Below, piece by piece: positions 34,345 to 46,300 of a DNA stretch of 64,000 bases. The translations under genes and the position numbers were made by a program. The notes below the pieces were generated by a model that was not told where the DNA came from, did no database searches, and was given only the letters and a program-made list of their open reading frames with translations. The stretch's first letter is position 1; the number at the start of each line of letters is the position of its first letter. Where the stretch lies: assembly GCF_010093595.1 (NCBI RefSeq), contig NW_022985439.1:2045814-2109813 (forward strand), given 5' to 3'. This DNA comes from Mytilinidion resinicola. Its lineage: Eukaryota > Ascomycota > Dothideomycetes > Mytilinidiales > Mytilinidiaceae.

Positions 34345-34752
34345 TTAGACAGAGCCGTAGCCCACAATGCTCGCGCAGCGGTTGCAATAGTACAGGTTGG
34401 TGCCGAAGGAGACCATGCCGGCGGTTTGTGGAGAGGTAGCCCAATTACTGCTTCGATGGCATCGTGAGCAGCGGAAGGTTTGCAGGTCGCTAGGTGGTGG
34501 TGAGCCCGAGGTGGAGGAAGACGAGCTGGACGAGCTGGTCTGGGGCTGCATTGGGTGGGATCTGGGACGGTGGGCAACGGAAGATTGGAGTTGCATGAGT
34601 TTGGAAGCGTCCATTGCCGGAGGGGAAGGTGGCGGAGGTGATGGACGAAGAGCTAGGAGTGGGTTCGTTGGGTCTGAGGGCGTGTGGGAGCCGAAGAGCG
34701 AGAAGGAGGTAGTCTGTTGATGGTGGGCATGTGTCGTGGTGGTGTACAGCAT
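34345..34752 (-). CDS. small zinc-ribbon-like protein
   Basis: Single exon of 135 residues from the ATG at 34752; a second ATG (MDASKLMQLQSSV) at 34617 may be the real start, giving 90 residues. The N-terminal part is Pro/Ser-rich, with an eight-Ser run. The C-terminus has FRCSRCHRSSNWATSP followed by GMVSFGTNLYYCNRCASIVG, a CxxC...CxxC site. Similar short proteins with a terminal CxxC pair and a Y-Y-C-x-R-C-A signature are known as fungal hypotheticals, from memory of their general look. Zinc binding is inferred. It stands alone in the gene-poor region. Confidence 0.65.
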   Translation of the reverse strand: MLYTTTTHAHHQQTTSFSLFGSHTPSDPTNPLLALRPSPPPPSPPAMDASKLMQLQSSVAHRPRSHPMQPQTSSSSSSSSTSGSPPPSDLQTFRCSRCHRSSNWATSPQTAGMVSFGTNLYYCNRCASIVGYGSV

Positions 34753-37700
34753 CGACCGTGGATTGTTTATGCACGGATTGGGCGTCGTGAAACTCTGTGG
34801 TGTGTAGAGGAGGCATCTGAGATTCTGGGGGGAAGGGGGAATATATCATCCTTGGGCACGGGCTGGACGGCAGTGCTAAACGGATTCATCGGGCGATGTG
34901 AACGATCATGGGAGCAGGAGACGTGGACCGGCGGGCTTAACGGTGGCCAGGGGTGCGATTGGGCTGGGGTTCCGCGCGTTTCGTGTTGCCAGGCGGTGCA
35001 TCCCAGGTGCCAAGGTGCCGTCCCACGGTGGTGCTCGAGCTGTAAGCGCAGAGGAGTGTGGGAGTCAGCGACGGGTGGGCCGTGGTGGTGAGGTTCGATC
35101 GCATGGCTGAAATCGATCCAGACCGCGCAGTCGACGCCACACTCAAACATGCCCCGGCGCGCGTCCGTCCGCGTCATGTCCGCGCCGATCGACGAGCGGC
35201 ATCCCGGCGTCTGGCCTGTGGTTCGCAGCCGTTGTGCTCCTTGGCAGCCTGTGGAGCGGCAGCCGTGCCGCGTTTCTCTCCCACCCTCCCATCATGGCCT
35301 CGTCAGGAACCCATCGTAGACTCAAGCACTCCAAGCATTACAACTCTTCAATCAGCATCTGTGGCATCTAATTCTAGGCGAGATTCCCCATTTCTCACAC
35401 CGAGTCATCGCCGCCGCATCCTGTGTAAAAATGCCTCAGCATCCGCTCTTGTCCTGCGCCGGCTAACGCGGAGCAGGTCGTCAGCCATCCTGGCCTCACG
35501 ACCCACGATACTGCCTCCGTTTCTCTCGTGCACCGCCGGGAATTGTGCCTCGTGGACGGACTTGGCCGGCGTCCGTTAATACATCACCGAGTGCTGGTCC
35601 GTTGACCTCGTCCCAAACCGCTGGGTAGCATCGTTCCATCGCCCAGGTCTGGACTCCGTTGTTTCGTCGTGTCAACCTGGATCCCAACCTCCTACTCGCT
35701 GCCCGCCTCGGCGTGGACCCTTCCTTCGTTCTCACGAGGCGTTTCAACTTTTATCACATCAAGTAAGGCCTCCTCTGCCATGCCATCAGAGAACACCTTC
35801 GTCTTTACCTGCACTTAGCTGTCGGCACCTACCAAATCACAACACACCATCACGTCTGCACGGCGCGTTGCTCCCAATATCGAACGATACTGACACCCGG
35901 GGAATCACGAGTGCTATGCAGTGCTGCACTAGAGATCTCATCCCATTTCGTCCCCCGATAAGGCAGTTTACTCCTTTAGCTCTGCCTACCGATAAGGTTG
36001 AGTGGACGAAGTGCAGCTCCCATGAGACTAGGATGAAGGCGCCAATGGCGTTTCAATACTACAGCATCTTTCTGAACCCCGGTGACCCGAGGACCCCAAG
36101 GTCTAGGTTTCCCAGCATCCTTCCTTGCTCAAGGAGTGCAGAGGGCGGCCTCGCTCCAGCCATAAGCTCGACTATTGGAGCTCTATGCAACCTGTACGCC
36201 AGCGAATTGACCAAGCAAAGATCACGCGCAGCATTCTTACGCCTTCCAGCCCTTTATTGAGCATAAGACCTCACGGCTTGACTATTTTTTTAATGTTACA
36301 GTACCATCTAGCTGGACATCGATGCATACAGTTGCGCGGACCGAAGAGGCGGATCTAGAAACTTGGACACACAGCTCGCACAACAGCTCTGTCTTCTACC
36401 TATTTTGATCGTGGACCCACCCGGAGGAGTTACACGTGCGACTGTAAATCCTTCCTTTAATCCGGCCTGGCACGGATGATCAGACAACAATAATGTCGTC
36501 GCGCAATGCTCATATTGCACGATACCTGTTCCCACCTCGAAGTAAGAATGGCAGGGGATATTTAGGCGGTCTGGATTCATGCCCAGCCTTCACGCACACC
36601 TTCTGCCAGAGGACGCGGATGCAGCCGTGTTCCAGGTCTCACTTCCTATGTAGCATCACTGAGGACTATCACGTGCCTTATTCATACGCATGTCTCCATG
36701 TTTTTATGCTCTTGAAGAATCGGCCGCAGTGCATGGTTCACCTACCCATACACAGCCACACCGCCTCATTGTAAAACTTTCGAAGGCCAGGTCCGTCTAT
36801 ACTTAGGTAATCCTGGACTCATATGAAAGAAACCTGCAGGGCATCAACCCGCCAAGCCACCGCGCAGAGAACCAACGATCTCCCAGACTCCACCAACAAT
36901 ACTCGACTGCAGCATGCATGCTTCAAAGCATCAAAACAAGTTCCTCGAATCCATTTACGTACACGTCACACTGACCGCGCATCCAAGGACGACGTGTCGT
37001 TCCTCGGCCTACAAACCCGCACCTACCACCGCCGCCGGAGCTGCCTCCGACACCCCGGCAGCTTCGGCCAGCCCCTGTTGATCTCACTGGTTCATGGCAA
37101 CGACTGGTCGCCCGGATTGCGTTTAAACTCACTCCACCTTACGATCTTTTAAAGACATATGATAGTGGGGTAGGACGGAGCTGCCCTGTGCCGACAACGT
37201 TGGTCTGGAGAGATCTATCGATTTGACGTGGTCGCCGTATGAGTCGTGGAGAGGTAAGCGAGGTATGCATCGCGGCTATTGAGTTCCCATCCGGTTTCCA
37301 TTTATGGAGTGGCGAGGGTGGAGTGAGATCTCAATTAGCTGGCAGGTGGGAACACATACGATCACTCATTATTGAAGGTCATTTCAGCCTGCGGAAATAA
37401 GACAAACGCCTGGATCCTTCCCTTAATCGAAGGTCCCTGAATACCAGGGTCCATGTCTTCCCCATCAACAAGAGTAGCGAAATACTCTTCTGTAAAACAC
37501 TAATCCCCACCCGTAGCGCTCACTAGCATCTCTACGCGGGTGCCGGCCCGGCGTAGCCGGGTAGGATGTGGCTGATCAGCCTACTAAACTCCACCCTCAA
37601 CCACGGTTCATCGAACCTTAATTACAACCGCAAGATCCACGGAAAAGCATTTTCTATCAACATAGATCAGTAATACTGCTCACTCGGTCAACACCGAGAC

Positions 37701-38092
37701 ATACTGCCGGATCCCTGTTCTCCATTGGGAACATAGATAACTTTGGTGCTAGATTATCCCAATCTGTGCCTCAACCACGGCTCATACAAACTTCCCTCAA
37801 CAATAGCAGCATGTCACGGCAACAGTCCCGATGAAATGCATTAATGAAGCACTGCCTCGTAAGCAAAATGTGCTCATCTAGTCACCACCATAGTCACCTA
37901 GCGGCAACCACAGCGGACAATTATCGGATTCCCGATTAGAGAATTCCGGACTATTCCCTAAGCCTTACGCATTCCAACGGAGCCCGCTCCGCATCAATAG
38001 CTACGATCAGCCCTACCCACCGAGAAGTAGTCTAAACCCACATTAGCCGGTCCTTCCGAGAGCCAGCATAACCTACTCCCGCCCTGGCGAGA
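34753..38092. other. gene-poor stretch
   Basis: No gene I can support. From about 37500 the sequence has related short phrases (ctcaaccacggttcatcgaa / ctcaaccacggctcatacaa), hinting at old duplicated material. Frames of up to 170 codons exist on both strands but show no motifs. Confidence 0.5.
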
Positions 38093-38235
38093 TCTCAACC
38101 ACGAAACGTACATCCCAACCACGAAACGTACATCCACCGGTTCCTACTAGCGCTTGAACATGTCTACTCAGGTACTCAACCTATGCCACCGGCTCTCACT
38201 ACTGCATGAACATACCCACTTAGGTACTCAACCTC
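38093..38235. repeat. short tandem duplications
   Basis: ccaaccacgaaacgtacatc occurs twice in a row near 38096-38133. Next comes a diverged duplication of about 51 bases, starting ccaccggttcctactagcgc and ccaccggctctcactactgc, each ending aggtactcaacct. Confidence 0.75.
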
Positions 38236-38463
38236 AAGATCCGAGCGGAGGTTTGCTCCGCCCGTCGGATGGGAGGGTGGGGAGCTCGTAGAAGCTTGGC
38301 GGGGGATAACGGCGCAAATTTGAATTCGGCACAGGCATAGTAAACACAGCCCGCGTTCATCTTCTTCCTTTTCTCTGCGTCCTTCTTCACGCATCTCACG
38401 TGCCAATTCACCTCCTAAAAAAGTAAGTCTTGGCATCAGAAAACTATGCAGCACTGAGAAGAA

Positions 38464-39217
38464 GGGGGGCACTAACCACACCCCCTTTTGTCTAACCGCA
38501 CACCCCCTTTTGTTTATTCACACACACACCCCTCTCGTCTGATCTTCTAATTAGCTGGAACGGCGCGGAGCTTCGTCCGGAGCTCTACTCTCACGTGCAT
38601 CTGCACGTGTATTCTTTCTAATTCACTTAGGCGTATGTGATGCTATAGGAGAGGCTGTACATAATGCCGTACATATAGCCGTATAAGAGGCCTTACGAGC
38701 TGCTTTACAAGCCACTTTACAAGCTGTCTTACGAGCTGCTATACAAGCTATTTCACGAGCTGCCTTATAAGCTGCCTTGCGAGCTGCTGTATAAATTGCC
38801 TTATAAGCTGCTGTATAAGAGGCCGTATATATAGCTATACATAAGGTTGTACGCGCAGCTGCATACATAGCCATACGCGCAGCTGTATACATAGCCATAT
38901 GCGCAGCTGTATACATAGCCATATGCGCAGCTGTATATATGCAGCCCTTCTGTTTTCTTATATTACTACCTGCCGTGCCTACATGCTGTAGGATGCTAAG
39001 GCCGTTAACATCTTAGGTTATAGAGGATCCTTTCCATCAAGCCTGGCCTACTTCCATCGCCGCTTAAGCTCGCAGAAGAGCATGAGAGGGAGCTCCGAGG
39101 AGTCGGCCCGGCCGCTCTAGCTAATTAGAAGATAAGACGAGAGAGGGGGTGTGTGGATAAACAAAAGGGGGCGTGTAGTTACACGAAGGGGTGTGTGTGT
39201 GTGGTTAGTGCGCCTCC
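38464..39217. mobile_element. inverted-repeat element copy 1 (MITE-like), about 750 bp
   Basis: The left end (gcactaaccacacccccttt ... cttctaattagct, about 38469-38560) and the reverse complement of the right end (gcgcactaaccacacacaca ... cttctaattagct, about 39120-39211) match over about 90-100 bases. They share C-rich direct motifs (cacacccccttttgttta). No transposase-like frame lies inside. The interior is a diverged tandem array (38630-38945). A clear target-site duplication is not visible. The same layout recurs at 39774-40388 in the same orientation, so this looks like a non-autonomous element family. Confidence 0.7.
38630..38945. repeat. diverged 12/24-bp tandem array inside inverted-repeat element copy 1
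   Basis: Repeats of the type gctgtatacatagccatatgcgca, perfect near 38880-38935, grade leftwards into gctgccttataagctgcctt and similar 12-base units. The minus strand is open for about 99 codons with an (A-x-Y-x-A-A) rhythm, which I treat as a by-product of the repeat. Confidence 0.8.
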
Positions 39218-39479
39218 ATGTCGGGGGCTAATATTCAAGAGGTTAGGAAGCCATGCGGGTAAGCAGAAGTGCGAGTCTTGGCCGCCGGCTAAGTGAATGC
39301 CAGAACAAACCTCGCATCTCTTGCTGGAAATAGAGAAAAGTGTGAGTGTGGCTATAAGAGCAGGAGGTACGTGATCAAGCTGCTCATGATTCCCAACGTG
39401 GTTTGCTAGCAGCAAGAACTAAGTCTGTGTTGGGTTGGGTCTACAAGGCATATATTTAGTTTATTTTCAGCAAAATATC

Positions 39480-39773
39480 AATTCAAACCCACGGGTGGAC
39501 CGACCGGCCGGCTGGCTGGCTAGTCCATTCCCATAGTCTAGGGGTTGTACTTGTTCCGCCCGTACCGTTGACACTGCTGGTGCTCGCAGCTTGGGGCCTA
39601 GATTATGGGATTCGCCGTCTTGGGTTCGAATATCGGTCGACCTTTGCTTTTTTCTTTTTTTTTTTTCTTTCGCTTCTCTATCATCTAATCCATCATCATC
39701 GTCATACGCATCGACAAGCTTTCGCTTCATAGCAGACTGCAGTGGTCTTCTTTCTAAAAGAGCTTACGCCCGA
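39480..39773. other. spacer between the two inverted-repeat elements, with tRNA-like boxes
   Basis: Contains tagtctaggggtt near 39535 and tgggttcgaatat near 39620, followed by T-rich sequence (39640-39670). These resemble the A and B boxes of a type-2 Pol III promoter with terminator, but no cloverleaf forms. Confidence 0.25.
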
Positions 39774-40388
39774 GGAGGGATAATCGCACACCCCCCTCAC
39801 TCCCCTGCCGTTTCACCTTCTTCCTATCGGCTCGGAGCAGCGCGGAGCTTCCTCCAAAGATTCACCCTTACGTCTGTCTACACGTGGTGCTACATACGAG
39901 GCCGTACGCGATGCTATACATGATGCCATACGGCTATGCAGCCTCTCCGTTCTACAGTGCATTCTCTCCGTTTTCCTTCCGCCGTATATACAGTTGTACG
40001 TAAGGCTGTATAAGAGCGACGCCGTAGAATATGTATAGCTAGCTGTACGTACGTGAGACCGTACGTGATGCTGTAAGTGATGCTGTACATACATGTGTAG
40101 TGCCGTATGTATAGCTATATGCCACAGTGCCGATGTTGCTTAGGAGGATGCCGAAGCTATATATAGAGCTCCTTTCTATTATTCTAAGCTTGGCTTGCCT
40201 ACAGTGCCGCCTGCCGCTTGCTTATTCACCTCTAAAAGAAGCACGAGCGGACGCTCTAACGAGTCGGCCCGGCTGCTCTAGCTAGTTAGGAGATCAGACA
40301 AGAGGGGGTGCGTGCAGTGAAAAGGGGGCGTGCGTGGAGGAATTAGGAGGTGTGCGTGGAGGAATTGGGGGTGTGCGATTATGCCTCC
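39774..40388. mobile_element. inverted-repeat element copy 2 (MITE-like), about 615 bp
   Basis: The ends match as inverted repeats: left ggagggataatcgcacaccc, right reverse complement ggaggcataatcgcacaccc. The right half shares gagtcggcccggc, gctctagctaRttagRaga and a C/G-rich run with copy 1. The left half shares gcgcggagcttc. The interior (about 39885-40120) is again a run of ctgtacgtacgtgaga / tgatgctgtacat type units. No coding capacity. Confidence 0.68.
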
Positions 40389-40915
40389 CCGAGAAGAAGA
40401 GAACAAGAACATTGTTTCGTATGTTCGCTTAAACATAGCTAGCAGCGACGCTAGACGTCGCTAATGGCTGGCCTGTCACCTGCTTTTAGTTCAAATGATT
40501 GCACGTATGACGGTTTGATTTTTGTTTCAATCCCTTTGGGAAGTGCGAGATTAACGTACTTTTTGAGTGTGGTGTTTGGCACAGACTGGCGCTGTGATCC
40601 TGCTGCTTGGCTCTGGAATAATATCTCGCTTGGAGGAATCGTGCTTGTGCGCGACGCTTCCTGAGTGCACGCGCTGGGAGTGCTGTAGCTGACTTACAAA
40701 AGGGGTCATAGATTATTATATAGCGTACGAGAGGGGTATATGCGACGTGCCCAATTCCAGTCTAGAGTGCCTCCATGCGTATGCAATACAACGAAACGCG
40801 GTATATGAAAGCCCGCGCCAAAACCAATTAAAAAAGCATAATCAACTGTAAAAATCGTACATTCATCAAACAAATTCAAAAGAACACGCTCACTCCCCTT
40901 ACGCATGGAGGCAGC
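40389..40915. other. intergenic
   Basis: 3' flank of GPC1; nothing recognised. Confidence 0.4.
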
Positions 40916-42705
40916 TCACTTCCTCTCCCTAAGCCCCTCCCCCTCTCCTGTTCCCAGACTTTCAACCTTCGCCCCCGTCGCCGCGCCCCCATCAAGCGGC
41001 GGAATCCTCTCCAGCGACGCCCGCCGCGCATCCTCCTGCTTCGAATCCTTCGCGGCATCCTTCTCCGCCTCGCCGTTGCCGTGAGGAGTTACCCCCGGCG
41101 TCACCGCGCCAGCCCCCAGCCCCTCCGGACTCCCCTGCCACTTCGCGACATCCCGCCTCAACGCCTCCAGCTCCTTCTGCCACCGGTTCCCAAACACATC
41201 GATGTAGTACGTCGCGCCATTGTACACGCTCCAGATGAACACCGCCGCAAGGAACCCGCCGCTCGCCCACCGGTACCAGAACCAGATGGGGCAGGGCAGC
41301 ATCGTGACGCAGGCGTACGAGTACTGGATCAGCATGAACGCCGGTTCCTGGAGCGAGTCTGGGAGCGAGAGCACGAGTTTGCCGAGGAGGGTGGGCGCGT
41401 AGGATTTGCGCAACCAGGTGAAGGAGGTGGGGCGGCCGGCGCGGATTTTCTCGCGCCGTCGGACGGTGATGAGGAGGTGGTAGGAGAGCTGCCAGATGGC
41501 GTAGGGGCAGGTGGCCCAGAGGAGCATTTGCGGGAGGGTGTAGTGCTCGGGGGAGGTGGGCGGGGAGGTTTTGATGGTGTGGATGGCGGGGAAGCGGGAT
41601 GCTTGGAGGGGTGGGGGGAGGAGGTGCACGAGGCAGTGGAGGGTTACGCAGGGCATGATGTGGATGAACAGGCTGGTGATGTTAGCAGGGTTCGGAGAGG
41701 GGATAGGGGTTAGATGAGAAGAAAGGCGTACCTGGTGACTTTGTCGAGAGAGTGGAAGACGAGAGAGTTCCGCCACATGGCTATGGCGACGGCGTTGTTT
41801 CCCATGGCTAGGCAATATGTACTTATGAAGAGCCGTTTTGAGGTCGGGAATATCCAGATGCTCAACAAAGCGAGGAGGTTGACGAAGTAGCAAAGATCGG
41901 CGAGGAAGTAATGGTAGCCTTTTTTATGGTAGGTGTAGTATCGGATGGGCATGAAATATAGGAGCTGCACCGTGTACCAGTAATGAAACCACTCCGGATG
42001 TGCACCGATCAGGTAACCCGAAACAAAGATGTTCATGACACCGGAGATGAAGGAGAGCTTCTCACGCATCGTAACAGCCTTGTTGTCGTTCCATCTCGTA
42101 CCGAGCTTCTCAACGCTTTCCTTCATTCGCTTCTTGTATTTATCCAGCTGCTCGTCTGGCGTTGGGAGTCGCCGACGCCATTCGTCGACTACTCTATCTT
42201 TTGCGGACTGGCCTGTCGATTTCAACCGTGCTTGCTGCCGCCGCACCTTCTCAGTCTGCTGCTGGATGCTTGTTTGCAGCTTTTCGAGCCGTTGTGGTAG
42301 AGCGAGGTTCTCGAGGAAGTCGAACATAGTGAGTCGCTCCACGGGAGGGAAAAACGAGCCGTCGTCTGAGGCGTCATCGCGGTAGATGCTGCTATTCGAG
42401 AACGATGGATTACGGGAAAGCCCTGGGATAGTAGTCGTAGAGTATGGGCTTTGAGGCGACTTAGTGCCTGAATCTTCGCCCAGGAGAGCCGTGCCCGCGT
42501 GCGTTGAGTCTCCCGGAAGGGGCGCGGCGGAGAGTGTAGATAAAGTACCTATCTCAGGTTGCGAGCGGGACTTTGGGTCGAGAGTTGGAGAGGACATGGT
42601 GGGTGCTAGGGGAGCGTCCTCGGGGACAGAGTGCAAGCTGGTAATGGAGGTGTTGCGGGAGTGAGAGTTGCGCGTGTGTGAGCGCGGCGGAGAGACTGTG
42701 GCCAT
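40916..42705 (-). CDS. GPC1: glycerophosphocholine acyltransferase Gpc1 (DUF2838)
   Basis: Exon 1 (42705-41732) and exon 2 (41672-40916), joined by a phase-2 intron, give 576 residues. The N-terminal 110 residues are Ser/Pro/Thr-rich and cytosolic. The conserved core begins at MFDFLENLALPQRLEKLQ, with a helical segment (RRLPTPDEQLDKYKKRMKES). A membrane domain of several hydrophobic helices follows (FISGVMNIFVSGYLIG, WYTVQLLYFMPIRYYTYH, LCYFVNLLALLSIW, and more after the intron, such as GGFLAAVFIWSVYNGATYY). This order is that of yeast Gpc1, which reacylates glycerophosphocholine with acyl-CoA to lyso-PC at the ER. The C-terminal 80 residues are charged and disordered. It is divergent from SMC1 with about 690 bases between starts. 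Confidence 0.9.
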
Positions 42706-43398
42706 GGCAGGTGGTCAGTAAGGCTGTAGCAGAGGGCAGTAGGGGGATACAGCTTCGCTGGCTTCTTTCATCCCTTTGCAAGGGAGTGGGAAACGTGGAA
42801 GCTGGGAGACGGAGCAGCGCACTCTTTTGACTACGAGCAGAGGAAGGCGGTCCTCATGACACCTGGGAGCTATCCACAGGAAGTTCTAAGCGGCAGCGGG
42901 CGTGTGATGGGGGGAGGGCTCGATAAGGCGTGAAGTGCTTGTGGGTGTTGTTGATGTTGAAGCGTGCTGGCAGAGAAAGAGTTGATTGGAGTCTGGCGAG
43001 ATAATCGTCATAGGTGGACATTGGCCTAATCCACTGTATTATCGAGATGTCCTCGAATTCCGGACGTGGAAATTTGACTTCGGTGTTGGAGCCTTTGAGA
43101 TAGTCGCGACAGATCGGAGGTTCAGAAGGAACATCCACTCATACTGCTTGCCAGTAATAAATTACACTTGCCTTACGGTGAATCTATGAGAGGGGCAGGC
43201 GGGTATACATCACGTGACGCGAATAACGACGCGCTTTCTGGCCCTGGGACGCGACAAGCGGCCATCGTGAATAGCCACCAACACCTCACGAGCCGCCATG
43301 ATCCTTCGGAACTGACAGCGCAAACCTCGCATCCAGACCACTCGCATCTCTACGACTGGACCAGATTCGCTCTTTGAAGACGCGACAGCACCCCCATC
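42706..43398. other. divergent promoter region of GPC1 and SMC1
   Basis: No gene supported. It carries both start regions; no classical TATA box close to either ATG. Confidence 0.5.
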
Positions 43399-46300
43399 AT
43401 GGGCAAACTCGTCCGTCTTGAAGTCAAGGGTATGTCGCACCCCACCCCGAGATGAAGCCCACGCTCACAGCCTCTAGACTTCAAATCCTATCGCGGCCAT
43501 CATGTCCTGCTCTTTGGCGACTCGTACTTCACCTCCATCATCGGCCCCAATGGCTCTGGCAAATCCAACTCGTAAGCACCCCACCACACGGGCGCAGACT
43601 CAAGCTAACTGTCGCATGCAGTATGGATGCCATTTCCTTCGTCCTAGGCATCAAGTCAAGTCATTTACGCTCTGCACATCTCCGCGAACTTATCTATCGC
43701 CCTCATGTTCTCGGCGCCTCCAAGATCAACGCGGACGGCACTGCCACCGAAGCTACAAACGGGGATGGCGGCGAAGCAGGGTCGCAGACAACCAGTCAGC
43801 GCAATACCCCGCAGTCCGCATGGGTCATGGCTGTCTACGAGGATGAGGCCGGCGACGAGCAGAAGTGGAAGCGGACAATCACCGCCGCCGGTCAAAGCGA
43901 GTACCGAATCAACAATCGCATCGTTACTGCCAAGGAGTACAACCAGGCTCTCGAGGAGGAAGCTATCTTGATCAAAGCCCGCAACTTCCTTGTTTTCCAG
44001 GGTGACGTCGAAGCCGTTGCCTCGCAGTCCCCCAAGGATCTTACTCTTCTGATCGAGCAGATATCAGGCAGTCTGGAGTACAAGAACGAATACGAAAAGC
44101 TGAAGAGGGAGGCGGCGGAAGCACTCGAGACTCAAAATGACAAACTCGGCCAGCGTCGTCAGGTCAATGCCGATATCAGACATTTGAGACAGGCAAAGGA
44201 AGCCGCTGAGGAGTACGAGCGCAAAGCTGCCGAGCGCGACCAGGCCGTTATCGATCACTATCTATGGCGGCTATTTCACCACGAGCGCATCATTCGGGAG
44301 TCTGGCGAGGACATCCAAAAACATCAAGATGAGCTCAAAGAGCATAGGCGCGGCGTGGAGAAGTATCACCAAAAAGTCGAGGAAGCAAAGCGAGAGCAAG
44401 CTCAGGCTACACGCGAGGCATCGAAGACCGAGAGAGCTATCAGGGGCAAAGAGCAGGAAATCGAAACGGCCCAGAGGGATATATATCCGATCAACTGGAA
44501 GATAGAAAATACCTCCAAAAAGGTACAGGACACACAGACACAGGTGTCCAAGATCAAAGCCGATCGCGATAAGCAGGCGGGAACTATCGAACACTACAAG
44601 AAGGAGATCGGCAAAGTCAAGAAGGCCCAGGAGAAGTGGGAAGCTGATTGGAAGCAACAGAACCAGCGCGAGGGCCGAGAACCGACCGAAGCAGATCGCC
44701 AGGAGTACAACAGACTGAAAAGCGAGGTCACGAAGCGGACTTCTGCAGATAAGGCACAGGTGAATGATCTCACCCGACGACTCAACACTACCGAGGACAC
44801 TGTCAAGAATCTGAAGAGCAAGCTTGAAGGTCCTCAGTCTCAAGCCACAAAGCTTGAGGAAGACATTGCAGAGTTGGTTGATCGTCAGGCAGCCATCAAG
44901 GCAGAAATGAAGCAGATACAAGCGGAGATGAAGGAGCAAAAGATTGCTAGCAACAAGCTCGAAACAAGCATAACCCAGATCAACAACAGAAGCGCCCATC
45001 ACCGCGATTTGTTAAGATTGGCAATGGACGAATACGGGCGGGTCGATCACAGCCGCAGAGAGTCCCAGAAAGAAAAGAATCTCCGGGAGATGGTCGCCAA
45101 GTTGAAGCAAATGCATAGTGGCGACGTACATGGCAGAATCCAAGAGCTATGCAAGCCCAAGCAAACCAAGTACCAACGAGCTATCGGTGTTGTTTTCGGA
45201 AAACATGTGGATGCTATAGTAGTCAAGAACGTCAGCATTGCGAATGATTGTATCAACTACGTGAGGGACCAGCAACATCCTGCGATAACTTTCATCCCGC
45301 TGGACACCGTACAGGTCTCGTCGGCCAATACCAATCTAAAGGGCAAGTATAAGGGTGTGCGCTTAGCGATCGATACCATCGACTACGATACCCGATTTGA
45401 CCGAGCAATGCAATGGGCGTGTGGTAACTCAATCATTTGCGATACACGTGATATCGCCAAAGATATGCAATATGTCCACAAAGTCGGCGGGAAGGCCGTA
45501 GACCTAGAGGGCACCGTTTTCAGGTCAGAGACTTTGGAGGGAGGACAAGTGGATGACAAGAATGCATCCAAGAAATGGGGCGAGGACGATAATAGCGTCG
45601 CGAATATCCAAGCCAAGATAAAGAAATTGGATGAAACACTCAAGCAACTCTCCAGCCAGTTGGACCAAGAGATGGCACAACAGTTGAAAGCGAGGAACGA
45701 GAGCGCACAGTTACTGAATCATTTCAGAGAACTAGAGGACGAATCGAAGGCTCTAGATCGAAACATTCAAGATAAGAAGAAGGCCCTCAAGTTCTTCACG
45801 AACCAGCTGAACGAAAACCAGCCCAAGTATGACCAGGAGAATCGAGCTCTGGAGGAGCTGAGGAGCAATCTAAAGACGTTTCAAGACGCGATCGCCGAAG
45901 TGGAGGATGAGCTATTCGGTCCCTGGTGTCAACGGCTGGGTTACGACAACATCAGGGATTATGAAGCTCGGCAAGGCTCCCTCAATCGACAGGCAGATCA
46001 GGAGAGATTGAGGTACCGAACTCAGCTCCAGACCCTCGAAAATTACCTCTCTGCCGATACTTTGAAGCTAGGTTCTTACAACTATCGAATCAACACCCAA
46101 GAAGCCCGTATTAAGAAGGAGCAAGACGAGATTGCAAGGTCCGAAGTTGAGAAGGAAAGCATTCAAGAGAAGCTTGACGAAGCAAAAGCCGAACTGGAGC
46201 TACTCCAAGAGTCTCTCGACACTCAAAAACAGAAGTCCGCAGAAAAGGCAGAAGTTGTGGAAGAACAGCGGAAACAACTCCGCAAGCGCAACAAGGCTGT

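Noticed and set aside
35058..35579. 173-codon plus-strand frame
   Set aside because: Arg/Ser-rich with no recognisable motif or splice context; likely chance.
38623..38922. 99-codon minus-strand frame of repeated A-x-Y-x-A-A
   Set aside because: Arises from the tandem array in the inverted-repeat element; no independent coding evidence.
41081..41713. 210-codon plus-strand frame
   Set aside because: Antisense shadow of the C-terminal half of GPC1.
44271..45002. 243-codon hydrophobic-looking minus-strand frame
   Set aside because: Antisense of the Smc1 coiled coil; Leu-rich only because the sense strand is Lys/Glu/Gln-rich.
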